A stretch of 64,000 nucleotides of DNA. It comes from Aquiflexum lacus (GTDB lineage: Bacteria; Bacteroidota; Bacteroidia; Cytophagales; Cyclobacteriaceae). The DNA lies in NCBI RefSeq assembly GCF_015476655.1, contig NZ_JABFHF010000012.1, positions 1-64,000 on the forward strand. Direction: 5' to 3'. The position numbers and the translations under genes were made by a program. The notes under the pieces are model-generated. The model made no database searches, was not told the origin of the DNA, and saw only the letters and a program-made list of their open reading frames with translations. Below are positions 28,429 through 38,143 of the stretch, piece after piece (positions within the stretch are counted from its first letter, which is position 1; each line of letters begins with the position of its first letter).

Positions 28429-30492
28429 CTATATCAATACTGAAACTTTATCCAAATAATATTCAGCAGCTTTATCATTTGGTAAATCCTCAAGAACACC
28501 TTCAAATAATATCTTAGCTCCTGAGAAGTCTTTGTTTTGATAACAATTTATGGCTTTTTCAAAATTGGTTTTAGTTTTTAATTTCGCTTTAAAAATTTCG
28601 GATTCATCAAAAGAGAATATTTCATAAATGGCAACAGAACCAGATTTTCCTTTTATCTGAACATTTCCAAGGAATCGATAATCTATCCTGATATTATCAC
28701 TCACCTCTTTAAGCAAATGCTCGCTGACAATGATGTTAGATCCATAGACTTTGGTAAGGCTTTCAAGCCGAGAAGCTAAATTCACGGCATCAGAAATAAC
28801 CGTTCCATCCATTCTCTCTTCTTCCCCAATTGTACCTAGCATCAAAGACCCTGAATTGATCCCAATCCCAATATCAATTTTCTGCAACCCGGACTTTATC
28901 CTGATATCATTGAAAGACTCTAATTCTTTGAGTAACTCACCTGCGGTAGTAATGGCATCTTTAGGGTCAAGGGGGAATAATGCCATGATCGAATCCCCCA
29001 TAAATTTGTCGATGAATCCGTTATTTTTCCTCACAATGGGGCTAATTCGCTTTAAAATCGAATTGATAAAGTTGAAATTCTCTTCCGGTGTCATCGATTC
29101 TGATATAGTGGTAAAGGATCTGATGTCCGCAAAAAATATGGTCATATCCTTGATTACATGATCTCCTAAATGAACATCCACTATACTTTCCTTACCAAGG
29201 AAACTTAAAAATTCGCTTGGTACAAATCGGCTATTGGCTTTATAGATTTTGAGAATATGTTGGGAGAGGTTTTCCACGGAAGTAAACGCTTTGGAAAACC
29301 TTAATGAAATAAGAAACGACTGACAAAATATCAAAAACAGCAATCCATATTGGGTATAATATCCGCTATTGATAATCTGACTATCAAACAGGATATCGTT
29401 AAATGCAGCTAGAAACATGACAAACATCCCAACAGAGGCAATCAAGGCACCATCTCTCTTATTCCATGTCGCTTTAATCAGGACATACATTTGATAGAAG
29501 AGCGTAAACGCCAAAACCAGGTAGAATGGATTTAATAAAAACGTGGAAACTTTAGCAGGAAATAACAAGGACAAGGAGAAAATAACCCCCATATAAATGC
29601 TTATTTTTCCAAGGATAGGTTTTGAATCTTCTGGAAACAAGTTTTCTATAAATAAAGTAAAAATAGAGGGTCCAAGGAAAGCCCCAAGAAAAATCAACTT
29701 AATATAAATCTCAAAATTAAATTCCGGATATAAGGATATCAAAAAAGTCTCTCCCAAGCCTATTGTTCTTAGCATAATCAAAAAACACAAGATGCTAAAG
29801 TATAATGTAGAGATTTCTTTTCTTCTCAGATAATACAGCCCTAAATGATAAAAAGCCATGATAAAAAGACTCCCCGTCAGAAATAAATCAATTGCAAATT
29901 GCCTTAAGTGCATTTTCTTTATCTGATTTTCATTTCCTAGCTTGTATGCTGCCGGCGTCCCCCCTTTGTCGAAATAAAAATTAGATACCTGAAGTGTAAT
30001 AGCTATTTCATTTCCCTCCGTGTCAAAGTATATATATTGGGGTAAAGTCTGAGGAATCATCTCTTCCTTCGATGTCCCAACTTTGCCATTTTCAGCAAGA
30101 AGGTTATCATTGATCCAAAGCTTGTAAGCGGTAAAGTGAAAAGGTATCCTAATCCCTAATCTTTCATTATTGCCACTTGTCTTTATCAATAACCTGTAGG
30201 TTGCAAAACCTGAACCTGGCAATTTGACATTGTCAATCACCTGACCATTCCAGACACCTGGAATTTCTATATAAGATTTTGTAGGCAAGGTTATAAAATC
30301 AGTCGGATCCAATAGATGATTCCAATAGAATTCCCATTCTCCATTTAAGGGAATAATACCCTTATTTTGGAAATTCCATTCAGATGCTTCAAGAATACCT
30401 TTTTCTGCTGTAGGTTTTTTTTCTTCTGTACAACTCGTAAAGAAAAATGAAAGGAGAAACAAAAAAATCAATTGCCTAAAATATGATAACAT
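28429..30492 (-). CDS. 7TM-type receptor adenylate cyclase (lipoprotein)
   Basis: This is a 687-residue protein with lipobox FTSC (Cys21), a jelly-roll-like extracytoplasmic domain resembling 7TMR-DISMED2 (about 35-190), seven transmembrane helices (about 200-405), then a class III cyclase catalytic domain. FFADIRSF (near 453) and GDSIMALF (near 500) supply the two metal aspartates; the Lys in FIDKFMGDS and Asp in VISDAVNLASRLE specify ATP, so cAMP is the predicted product. A short TPR-like tail closes the protein. It is the first gene of the operon with the unknown protein and PSD, suggesting a link between an outside signal and phospholipid chemistry. Confidence 0.88.
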   Translation of the reverse strand: MLSYFRQLIFLFLLSFFFTSCTEEKKPTAEKGILEASEWNFQNKGIIPLNGEWEFYWNHLLDPTDFITLPTKSYIEIPGVWNGQVIDNVKLPGSGFATYRLLIKTSGNNERLGIRIPFHFTAYKLWINDNLLAENGKVGTSKEEMIPQTLPQYIYFDTEGNEIAITLQVSNFYFDKGGTPAAYKLGNENQIKKMHLRQFAIDLFLTGSLFIMAFYHLGLYYLRRKEISTLYFSILCFLIMLRTIGLGETFLISLYPEFNFEIYIKLIFLGAFLGPSIFTLFIENLFPEDSKPILGKISIYMGVIFSLSLLFPAKVSTFLLNPFYLVLAFTLFYQMYVLIKATWNKRDGALIASVGMFVMFLAAFNDILFDSQIINSGYYTQYGLLFLIFCQSFLISLRFSKAFTSVENLSQHILKIYKANSRFVPSEFLSFLGKESIVDVHLGDHVIKDMTIFFADIRSFTTISESMTPEENFNFINSILKRISPIVRKNNGFIDKFMGDSIMALFPLDPKDAITTAGELLKELESFNDIRIKSGLQKIDIGIGINSGSLMLGTIGEEERMDGTVISDAVNLASRLESLTKVYGSNIIVSEHLLKEVSDNIRIDYRFLGNVQIKGKSGSVAIYEIFSFDESEIFKAKLKTKTNFEKAINCYQNKDFSGAKILFEGVLEDLPNDKAAEYYLDKVSVLI

Positions 30493-30897
30493 AAGGTCTT
30501 TAAAGAGTTTGTCTTTTTAATTTGAAATCCAAACAGCGCTGCTACCATTAAATGTAATCAGAATTTGCGATACAAAAAAAATGTTGCAATACAGTTAATC
30601 AACAAAATTTATTAGTTAAAAAAATAACAAATCAAAAATTATTCAGAACTATAAATATCTTCGTTTTTACCAATAATTATTTGATGAAATGAAAACTTTT
30701 GTTCAAAACCCGATGAGACAGAGCTTTCACATCATAATTTGAAACTGATCTGTTTTTTTCATCAATAAAGACAAGCCCACCAATTAGGTTTAATCTTCAA
30801 AAGAATTAATTCTACAAGAACATATTATGACCAAAGAACCTAATGTATCTGGTATAGGAATATCAGCGAATACCCATATTTAATAAATCAAATTTTT
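30493..30897. other. Gene-free intergenic region
   Basis: About 400 bp of AT-rich DNA separate the cyclase start from the heptad array that follows permease 3. I see no ORF with coding character, no tRNA and no clear hairpin. The cyclase operon promoter should lie in its first part. Confidence 0.6.
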
Positions 30898-31036
30898 TCT
30901 TGGCTCACGCATCTCGACCCTTAACTCTTATCTCCCGCTTCTTGGTTCTTATCTCTCGCTTCTCCCTTCGCTTCTTTCACTAACTTCTTCCCTACAACAA
31001 ACCAATCTCATATCTCACGTCTCATATCTCACGTCT
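30898..31036. repeat. Heptanucleotide-periodic array downstream of permease 3
   Basis: Pyrimidine-rich 7-bp words such as TCTTATC, TCCCGCT, TCTTGGT, TCTCGCT and, at the end, TCTCATA, TCTCACG, TCTCATA, TCTCACG run to within 3 bp of the permease stop codon. A middle portion is less regular. Confidence 0.7.
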
Positions 31037-31038
31037 AC

Positions 31039-33465
31039 TTATTCTACCTTAAAAGCATCCACCGGATTGATCATGGCTGCGCGGATGGATTGGGAACTGA
31101 CGGTTAAGGCAGCTATGAGTGTTGCCGAGAACCCGGCAATTAGGAAAACTATCCATGATACAGAAACACTGTAAGCAAAATTCTCCAACCACCCGTTCAT
31201 GCCATACCAAGCTATGGGGATGGCCAAAAGGAAACCAAAAAACACCAGTTTAAGAAAGTCCTTGCCCAATAGGGAAACAATACTCCAAATGCTCGCCCCC
31301 ATGACCTTTCTGATCCCGATTTCTTTTGTTCGCTGTTCCGTAGCATAGGCTGCAAGGCCAAACAAGCCCAATACAGAAATCAAAATTGCCAATCCAGCAA
31401 AGAAGCCAAATATGGCCCCAACCTTTTCCTCGGCTTTATATTGTTGTTCAAACCTATCCGATACCAAGTAATAATTGAATGGAAAATCAGGCTTCATGGC
31501 TAACCACTCTTCTTGCAAAAATGCCAAGGTGGCATCTTTGTATTCGCCTTTAATTTTGATGGCTACTTCATTGATACGGTCGGTTGGAATCAGGAATACC
31601 ATGGGACTAATCGGTTGGTGAAGTGATTCAAAGTGAAAATCCTTTAAGACTCCTGTTACATATCCTCTCCTAATTCCATATTGAAATGGTTTATCAACTG
31701 CCTCCTCTGCACTCGACCAACCAATAGCACGAACAGCAGATTCATTTAAAATAAATGCTTCGGTAGAATCACTGGCAAGGTTAAAATCAAAATCACGTCC
31801 TGCAACCATTTCCATCCCAAAAGTCTCCATAAAATTATGGCTGACATGAATGTCTGAAATCCTAACTTCAATGGGCAATAATTCACCGTTCACTTCTGCT
31901 TGGGCTCCTTGAGCATCTAAAAGTCTTCCTGAAGGAATTCTGCTTCCCAAAGCCACATTGTCTATCCCCGGTTGCTGAAGTAATCTTTCCCGCATCATCT
32001 CATAGTTACTTATCAATTCATCATAGGCTGGAAGTACAACTATTTCATCTTTGTCAAAACCAAGATCCTTGTTTTTCATAAAATCCAGTTGATTCAAAAC
32101 AACCATCACAGCGACTATTAATATTACTGAGATTGCAAATTGACCTACAACCAAAAATGATCTTAATTTTTCATGAATGGAACCGATTTTATAAGTTCCT
32201 TTCAACACCTTAACAGGCTGAAATCCGGAAAGGAAAAGAGATGGATAACTTCCTGCCAACAATCCTACAACGACTACAAGGACCAACAATCCTACGAGAT
32301 ATTCCGGATGACTGAAAAAATTCAAGCTGAGAAGTTTCCCGGTGAAATTGCTGAATGTGGGTAGAAATAGGTATGCAATCAATAGGGCCACAATCAACGC
32401 AATCAGTGACATTAGAATCGTCTCTGCCATAAACTGCCTTACCAGCAGTTGCCTGTCCGCACCCAGGACCTTTCTCAAACCCACCTCCAAAGCTCTTTTT
32501 GCAGAGCGGGCAGTGGCAAGATTCATGAAATTGATACAAGCGATCAAAAGAATAAAAATGGCTATGGCACTGTAAATATAAACGTATTCAATACTGCTGT
32601 TTGGTTCAATTTCAGAATCCAAGTTTGAATGTAAATGTATATCGGTCAAAGGCCACAAAAACAATTTGGTGCCCATAGAAGCAGAAAACCCTTGGGAACT
32701 CTTGGGCAAATGGCGATCAATGAAATCAGGAATCTGAGCTTCCAAATCCCTTACATCCACTCCCTGTTCCAGAAGAAGGTATGTTCCAAAATTATTGCTC
32801 CCAAAGTTCTTCATCATACTTTCGTAGCCTCCATAAAAAGCAACTACAGGTTCCATGGATGCCAAAAAGTCTGCTTTGAAGTGGGAATTATCAGGAATAT
32901 CTTCCATAACTCCTCTGACCTGCATATTGACTACTTGGGATCCGATCATCACTTCCAATGACTTGCCTAACGCGTCTTGGATTCCAAAATATTTTTCTGC
33001 CATGGTTTTGCTGATCACCAAACCATCAGGGAATGTGAGTGCAGTTTCAGCGTCCCCTTCCAACAATGGCCATGAAAACACTTTGAACACCTCAGGATCG
33101 GAGAAAAAGAATCTGTTTTCTTCAAAAACCTTGGTGCCATCCTTAGCCACAACATTGACATTCATCAACCTTACAGCTTCCTGAATTTGCCCTTCAAAAT
33201 CAGATTTCAACAATGGCCCAAATGGTGGTGCTGCATGACCTAAGTGAAGGTTGGTTTCTCCATCCGGGTTAAACCAAGCTCTTGAAACCCTGTAAATCCT
33301 ATCCGAGTGCTCATGATATTTATCATAACTGAGTTCATGTTGGACAAATAGAAATATCAAGATACTTGCAGCCATCCCAACAGATAGTCCCAAAATATTA
33401 ATCAGGATATAAGCAGGGTTTTTCTTTAGATTTCGGATAAATATTTTAAAATAATTGTGGAGCAT
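31039..33465 (-). CDS. FtsX/MacB-type ABC transporter permease 3
   Basis: This is an 808-residue permease beginning MLHNYFKIFIRNLKKNP. TM1, a periplasmic core, an FtsX domain (INFMNLATA, RALEVGLRKVLGA), a second core and a final FtsX domain (RTKEIGIRKVMGA) are all present, so it looks intact. There is no ATPase domain. The 244 bp separating it from permease 4 upstream contain a heptad array but no recognisable promoter module, so it is probably read through from permease 4. Its stop codon abuts another heptad array. Confidence 0.9.
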   Translation of the reverse strand: MLHNYFKIFIRNLKKNPAYILINILGLSVGMAASILIFLFVQHELSYDKYHEHSDRIYRVSRAWFNPDGETNLHLGHAAPPFGPLLKSDFEGQIQEAVRLMNVNVVAKDGTKVFEENRFFFSDPEVFKVFSWPLLEGDAETALTFPDGLVISKTMAEKYFGIQDALGKSLEVMIGSQVVNMQVRGVMEDIPDNSHFKADFLASMEPVVAFYGGYESMMKNFGSNNFGTYLLLEQGVDVRDLEAQIPDFIDRHLPKSSQGFSASMGTKLFLWPLTDIHLHSNLDSEIEPNSSIEYVYIYSAIAIFILLIACINFMNLATARSAKRALEVGLRKVLGADRQLLVRQFMAETILMSLIALIVALLIAYLFLPTFSNFTGKLLSLNFFSHPEYLVGLLVLVVVVGLLAGSYPSLFLSGFQPVKVLKGTYKIGSIHEKLRSFLVVGQFAISVILIVAVMVVLNQLDFMKNKDLGFDKDEIVVLPAYDELISNYEMMRERLLQQPGIDNVALGSRIPSGRLLDAQGAQAEVNGELLPIEVRISDIHVSHNFMETFGMEMVAGRDFDFNLASDSTEAFILNESAVRAIGWSSAEEAVDKPFQYGIRRGYVTGVLKDFHFESLHQPISPMVFLIPTDRINEVAIKIKGEYKDATLAFLQEEWLAMKPDFPFNYYLVSDRFEQQYKAEEKVGAIFGFFAGLAILISVLGLFGLAAYATEQRTKEIGIRKVMGASIWSIVSLLGKDFLKLVFFGFLLAIPIAWYGMNGWLENFAYSVSVSWIVFLIAGFSATLIAALTVSSQSIRAAMINPVDAFKVE

Positions 33466-33572
33466 GGGAGTTGTTGGTTGTTGTAAGTTTTTATGGTTAT
33501 AAGGATATCCAATTTATGGGTTGATCCTTGTATTTTTTGGTTGTTTTTTCCACGAAATTCTTCGGGGTAAGC

Positions 33573-33709
33573 TTTGGTTTTTATTCTTGGTTCTTGGTTC
33601 TTGAATCTTGGTTCTTTCTCGCTTCTCGGCTCTCGATTCTCGTTTCTAAGTTCGCATCTCGGTTCTCTCTTCTTCATCCTTCATCCTTTCTCCCTCATCC
33701 TTTCCCTTA
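33573..33709. repeat. Heptanucleotide-periodic array between permeases 3 and 4
   Basis: About 19 words of 7 bp are visible: TTCTTGG twice, TTCTTGA, ATCTTGG, then TCGGCTC, TCGATTC, TCGTTTC, then CATCCTT repeats. It reaches the base before the permease 4 stop codon. The word changes along the array but the period does not. Confidence 0.75.
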
Positions 33710-36112
33710 CTAATCATCCTTCAATGTCTTAGCAGGATCTTGGACAAAAACCTTTATGGTTCTATAGCCTATGGTAAGGAAAGAAATGAAACCAACAAGC
33801 AATATGGCCAATACGAAAATCCAAGGTGACACTTCAGTTTTGTTTGCAAATCCTTCAAGCCATTGATTGGAAAACCAAATCCCAAAGAAGATGGCCATCA
33901 CCGCTGAAAGGCCCAGTAACATAAAGAAATCAGCGGAAAGCACTTTGAGTACATCATATACCTGGGCACCTAGAACTTTTCTGATACTTATTTCCCTGGT
34001 CCTCCTCAAGGCCACATAAGACACCAATCCAAAGAGTCCCATACAGGCAATGCCGATAGCTATTGCTGCGAATAAACCGAATATTTGACCGATTTTTTGC
34101 TCTGCCTGATACATTTTTCCATATTCTTCATCTAGAAAACGATAGGCAAAAGGCCTCTCAGGAAAGAACCCTTTCCATACTTCTTCCATTTTTGCCAAAT
34201 TTGAGGTTAGATTTCCTTTTGGCATTTTGACCAGTAACCAGTTCGCCTCTCTAGGTTGGATAAAAATCCCCAAAGCACCAACCTGATGGTGAAGGGAATT
34301 GAAATAGAAATTTTCCACCACACCTTTGATTACACTATTGACCCCATTATAAACAATTCTGCGCCCAATGCTTTCCTCGGGTGTCCAGCCCAGTTCCTTT
34401 ATTGCGGCCTCATTGAATATCACATTCATTTCCTGCTTCTCTTCATAAGCTTTCGATTGATCTATATCCTGATCGGTAAAATCACTTCCTGCAATCAAAT
34501 TCAATCCTATGGTCTTTACCATATCATGGTCAACCGCAAAACCAGTAATCATAAAATCCTTATCATTGTCACCACCGGGAGTTACCGAATAACCTGCCTG
34601 AATAAAATGAGGCATAGCATTTCCCAAACTAGCGGAAAGGGCAACCCCTTCCCTCTTAATTTCATTTTTTAAGGCAGGTATCAGCTCCCGCATGTTGTAT
34701 TGAAAATTCAAGGCTACGACGGATTCGCGATCATATCCTAAATTCACAGATTGTAGATATTCCAATTGCTGTTTTACAATCAACGTTGCAACAAGTAAAC
34801 TGATGGACACAAAAAACTGAAAAACCACAAGACTCCTCCTAAGCCATGGGCCTCCTTTTGCACCTAAGACCCTCTTGCCCAAAGCCTGTAAAGGTTCCAA
34901 TCCAGACAGAACAAGCGAAGGATAATAGCCAGAAAAAAACGCAATGAAAATGATCAGGCCTATTTCAGTCGAAACCCCTATGGGACTGAGCAGTAACTCG
35001 GTATTTAAGGGAATACCACCAAAATCCTCAAATTGGGATTTGAATAAGAAGAGCAACAAAATACTCAATGCCATACTGAAAATTGAAAGAATGAAAGACT
35101 CGGAGATAAATTGGCCGAACAATTGAACTCTACCAGCACCAAGTACTTTCCTTAAACCAACCTCTTTGTTTCTTTCTGTGGCTTCTGCTGTAGCCAAATT
35201 CACATAATTGATAATTCCAATGATAATCAATAAAATTGCCACCATCCCAAAAATGTAAAGGTTTTTGATATCCGCGGCAGGTTTCATTTCCTTTAGTTGA
35301 CTATCGCCTAAGTATATTGAGGTCAATGGCTGAAACAATATCCCCACTTCAAACCCATAACTCCTCATTTCTTCTCCAAAATATTTCTCAACCAACAAAT
35401 CAAGTTTTTGTGCAAACTGTTCCCTATCAGCATTTGGAATTAGTTTGGCATAAGAATAATAATTGGCAGGTGACCACTCCGGGTTTGTACCGTGACGATG
35501 GGTCTTAAAGGAAGCCAGAAAATCAAAATCCAAATGGCTGTTGCTCGGAAAATCTTCCACCACTCCTGTGACTGTATAATCCTTTCCGTCGATTTTCAGA
35601 ACTTGACCTATACCTGAATTGATATTTCTATAATATTTTTCAGCCGTACTTTTGGTCAATACAATCTGATTGGGTTCAGCCAATAATTCCCCATCCTGTC
35701 CTACCAACTTTTCCAAATCGAAAACCTCAAAAAAGTTTTCATCTACGTAAGCAAATTTATTTTCTTCTTGATTGCCCTGACCAGCATCTACCAACACCGA
35801 AGAAAAAATCCCTACGTCAAAAATCAGGGTCCCCACTTCCACCTCTTCCAACTCTTCCATCATTGTAGGCACTAAAGCCGAAGGTGTCATACTTACAACT
35901 TGTTCTTCTCCTGCCATGGCAAAACGCTGACCGAACCTGACCACACGGTCCGAATCAGCATACATGCTATCATAAGTGGCTTCATGGTAAATATACAGGG
36001 AGATCGCCAAAAAACTCGCAATGGCGACGGTCAACCCAAGGATGTTGATACCTGTATATAGCTTTCGCTTGGAAAGGTTTCGTAACGAGACTTTAAAATA
36101 GTTTTTCCACAT
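33710..36112 (-). CDS. FtsX/MacB-type ABC transporter permease 4
   Basis: This is an 800-residue permease. I chose the ATG at 36112 (MWKNYFKVSLRNLSKRK) because it aligns with the starts of the other permeases; the open frame extends 53 codons further into a repeat-rich leader of no coding character. Two periplasmic cores alternate with FtsX domains (INYVNLATA, RNKEVGLRKVLGA; RTREISIRKVLGA). The sigma-54-like site at 36326-36343 and element at 36402-36433 lie upstream, with a heptad array in the leader. It is probably the first gene of an operon with permease 3. Confidence 0.9.
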   Translation of the reverse strand: MWKNYFKVSLRNLSKRKLYTGINILGLTVAIASFLAISLYIYHEATYDSMYADSDRVVRFGQRFAMAGEEQVVSMTPSALVPTMMEELEEVEVGTLIFDVGIFSSVLVDAGQGNQEENKFAYVDENFFEVFDLEKLVGQDGELLAEPNQIVLTKSTAEKYYRNINSGIGQVLKIDGKDYTVTGVVEDFPSNSHLDFDFLASFKTHRHGTNPEWSPANYYSYAKLIPNADREQFAQKLDLLVEKYFGEEMRSYGFEVGILFQPLTSIYLGDSQLKEMKPAADIKNLYIFGMVAILLIIIGIINYVNLATAEATERNKEVGLRKVLGAGRVQLFGQFISESFILSIFSMALSILLLFLFKSQFEDFGGIPLNTELLLSPIGVSTEIGLIIFIAFFSGYYPSLVLSGLEPLQALGKRVLGAKGGPWLRRSLVVFQFFVSISLLVATLIVKQQLEYLQSVNLGYDRESVVALNFQYNMRELIPALKNEIKREGVALSASLGNAMPHFIQAGYSVTPGGDNDKDFMITGFAVDHDMVKTIGLNLIAGSDFTDQDIDQSKAYEEKQEMNVIFNEAAIKELGWTPEESIGRRIVYNGVNSVIKGVVENFYFNSLHHQVGALGIFIQPREANWLLVKMPKGNLTSNLAKMEEVWKGFFPERPFAYRFLDEEYGKMYQAEQKIGQIFGLFAAIAIGIACMGLFGLVSYVALRRTREISIRKVLGAQVYDVLKVLSADFFMLLGLSAVMAIFFGIWFSNQWLEGFANKTEVSPWIFVLAILLVGFISFLTIGYRTIKVFVQDPAKTLKDD

Positions 36113-36119
36113 TTTTGTT

Positions 36120-36175
36120 GAGATGTGAGATGTGAAACGCAAGACACGAGACATGAGACGCAAGAAATAAGATCT
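36120..36175. repeat. Heptanucleotide-periodic array in the permease 4 leader
   Basis: Eight words are in register: GAGATGT twice, GAAACGC, AAGACAC, GAGACAT, GAGACGC, AAGAAAT, AAGATCT. It begins 8 bp upstream of the start codon and is followed at about 36179 by CCTGCCCGGCAGG. Confidence 0.75.
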
Positions 36176-36325
36176 AAACCTGCCCGGCAGGTTTAAGTAT
36201 AGAAATCTTACGCTATATTTTTTTTTGATTTGATTAACTCTTTTTGCCACAAACCTTAAAGTCTGTTGCACAATTTTGAAATAGTTGGTTCTGTATTAAT
36301 CGGTCTTTAGGACTGATATGGTTAA

Positions 36326-36343
36326 TCCCACATTTATGCCACA
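36326..36343 (-). promoter_or_regulatory. Sigma-54-like promoter for the permease 4-3 unit
   Basis: The minus strand reads TGTGGCATA, AATG, TGGGA, the same form as the ATPase operon site. The distance to the conserved element is 61 bp and to the start codon about 215 bp. Confidence 0.5.
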
Positions 36344-36401
36344 AGTCAAAACCCCTCAAATAAGGCAAAAAGGGATAATCTAAAAATCATTATGAAAAAA
36401 A

Positions 36402-36433
36402 GTCGAACAGTTTTGACCGTCAGCGGACAAAAA
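36402..36433 (-). promoter_or_regulatory. Upstream activating element, copy 3
   Basis: The plus strand reads GTCGAACAGT, TTTGACCG, TCA, GCGGACAAAAA. It aligns gaplessly with copies 1 and 2 (CGAACA, TTTG, CGGAC). It overlaps the start of the terminator-like hairpin next to it. Confidence 0.6.
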
Positions 36434-36435
36434 CC

Positions 36436-36460
36436 AAAGCCCCGACATCATCGAGGCTTT
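36436..36460 (-). terminator. Terminator-like hairpin
   Basis: The arms AAAGCCCCGA and TCGAGGCTTT (one mismatch) enclose CATCA. On the minus strand the stem is followed by GGTTTTT. It lies 80 bp downstream of the short coding remnant at 36544-36618 and could have ended that gene's transcript, insulating the permease promoter. Confidence 0.6.
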
Positions 36461-36543
36461 GCGCTGTTTATCAACTAAACTAAAATACCTCTTAGAAAGA
36501 ACGTTTCGGTGTGCGAGGCAACATACCTTGGGGAAGAATGCAA

Positions 36544-36618
36544 TTATTTCAATTCTTCCTTAGGGACTTCAAATCCAAAATCAAATATTACCTCTTCTGC
36601 AGTAGGGACATTCTCCAT
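36544..36618 (-). pseudogene. Possible 3' remnant of a lost gene
   Basis: A 24-codon frame, MENVPTAEEVIFDFGFEVPK and five more residues, ends in TAA. It has protein-like composition and is followed by a terminator-like hairpin. An in-frame stop lies eight codons upstream of its ATG. It may be the end of a decayed gene or a short unannotated peptide. Confidence 0.3.
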
Positions 36619-36752
36619 GTCCTTATAGTTGGTTTAGGTTTCAAAAAGGGCAAATATCAAATTGTTTGAAGCTGTTATCCTTTTTCCCAAAAAGATGCCA
36701 AATTCAAAATCTCCCAATTTTGGCAATTAGAGGTCATCCCTTGGCTTAATCC

Positions 36753-36770
36753 AACTGTATCCGTACAGTT
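36753..36770. promoter_or_regulatory. Inverted repeat upstream of the methyltransferase
   Basis: Perfect 7-bp arms AACTGTA and TACAGTT are separated by TCCG, 89 bp before the chosen methyltransferase start. It could be an operator for a dimeric repressor. No further evidence is available. Confidence 0.35.
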
Positions 36771-36858
36771 ATTGTCCACCTGCGATCAAAACAATTACGA
36801 CTGCCCCTCGTTTTCGAAGTATATTCAGTGCATAGAATCTCATTATAAAGCTACCAAC

Positions 36859-37581
36859 ATGAATAAGTCCTTTCTTTTTCTTTGCTTTTGTTTTTTATCA
36901 ATTTATTCTCAGGCACAGGATTCACAAAAAGAGTCTTCGGCAAAAACTGTTTATTCCTATAAGACTCCTGACCGTGATGGAACAGGAAAAGTATACATGG
37001 GGAGGGAGATATCGCAGGTGATGAATTTTATGGGCATGAGTTGGCTGGAAAGGTCCACCAGGCCCCAAGAGGAAAATACCGAATTGGCCATCAAAAACCT
37101 TCCTATTGACAAAAAGAGTGTAGTAGCAGATATAGGGGCCGGGTCAGGGTATTACACATTTAGGATTGCAAAGCGGGTACCTGCTGGATTGGTGTATGCT
37201 GTGGAAATCCAGGATCCTGCCATCAAATATCTGGAAGACAAAAGTGAGGAGTTGGGATATGACAATGTGAAAACCATCAAAGGAACCGAAAAATCACCCA
37301 ACCTACCTGAAAATACCATTGACCTTGCCATCATGGTGGATGTATACCATGAACTGCTGTATCCCCATGAAGTATTGCAGGAAATCAAAAAATCTCTCAA
37401 ACCCGATGGGAAACTATTGCTGATAGAATACAGAGGTGAAGACCCTAAGGTCAGGATCAAACCATTGCACAAAATGACCGTGGAACAAGTCACCAAAGAA
37501 CTTTCAGCAAATGGATTCAAATTATCACAGAACGGACAGTTTATGAATATCCAGCATTTTTTGGTTTTTGAGAAAGATTAA
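36859..37581 (+). CDS. Exported class I SAM-dependent methyltransferase
   Basis: This is a 240-residue protein from the ATG at 36859, which begins a clear signal peptide (MNKSFLFLCFCFLSIYSQAQ); a 29-residue upstream extension lacks sense. The mature part has the Rossmann methyltransferase motif VVADIGAGSGYYTFRIAKRV, AVEIQDPA for the SAM ribose acid and LPENTIDLAIMVDVYHE. Exported SAM-dependent methyltransferases are unusual because SAM is cytoplasmic, yet this signal-bearing family recurs in Bacteroidetes and Planctomycetes. The substrate is unknown. Confidence 0.82.
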   Translation: MNKSFLFLCFCFLSIYSQAQDSQKESSAKTVYSYKTPDRDGTGKVYMGREISQVMNFMGMSWLERSTRPQEENTELAIKNLPIDKKSVVADIGAGSGYYTFRIAKRVPAGLVYAVEIQDPAIKYLEDKSEELGYDNVKTIKGTEKSPNLPENTIDLAIMVDVYHELLYPHEVLQEIKKSLKPDGKLLLIEYRGEDPKVRIKPLHKMTVEQVTKELSANGFKLSQNGQFMNIQHFLVFEKD

Positions 37582-37617
37582 GTCGTCTGAATTTGAGATG
37601 AGATTTGTAATTATAAT

Positions 37618-38143
37618 TTACTTAATTCTAAATCCAATTTTATATTTTCTGCAATACTTTTGAACAGTATTTAAAAAATTTTCCTCTAAACATTTGGAAC
37701 CAAGAAAAACAGGAACATTGATGGACTTCCCTTTTTTGGGTTTGACGATGAGGTAGTTTTTGGAACTTGGTTCGTATCCAATCGGGTCATCTGCGATTGG
37801 CCACCAATCTCTATGGAATCTTTTTGCGAAAGGGTAAAGCAAAAGGCTGATTTTGCTTATATCTGAATAAGAGAGGCTCTTGGGCTTTTCCCCTTTATCG
37901 ATTAGTATTTTTTTTTTTCAACTTGACTTCTCCAATTTTTCGAACTGGAAAAGCAAGGGTAAGAAGCAGAAAAACAAGGAAGGCAAACAAAAAAGGAAGA
38001 CTGGTAAATAGCCCCCATTTTTCCATGGACTTGTCTAAAGTCAGGAATAAAATCAAACCCAAAATAAAAGCAGTCCATCCCAGAATAGTCAAGAATGAGG
38101 TGATTTTATTAGCTGCTTTTATTTCAAGTTTTACTGTTTTCAT
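37618..38143 (-). pseudogene. Two-TM membrane protein split by an A11 homopolymer
   Basis: The first part (82 codons from ATG 38143, ending at 37895) has two transmembrane helices (about 15-35 and 45-68) and ends KKKNTNR at a stop. On the minus strand the coding sequence runs through eleven A at about 37908-37918. In another frame the sequence stays open through the same tract to 37618, giving KKKILIDKGEKPKSLSYSD and a further ~75 residues with a YPFAKRFHRDWWP segment. With ten A the two parts join into one ~175-residue protein with a PH-like cytoplasmic tail. Either the gene is broken or phase-variable, or the tract is a sequencing error. Confidence 0.7.

Noticed and set aside
33710-36271. 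Longer permease 4 starting 53 codons upstream
   Set aside because: The extension lies across the heptad array and leader downstream of the predicted promoter. MWKNYFKVSLRN at 36112 aligns with the starts of the other permeases.
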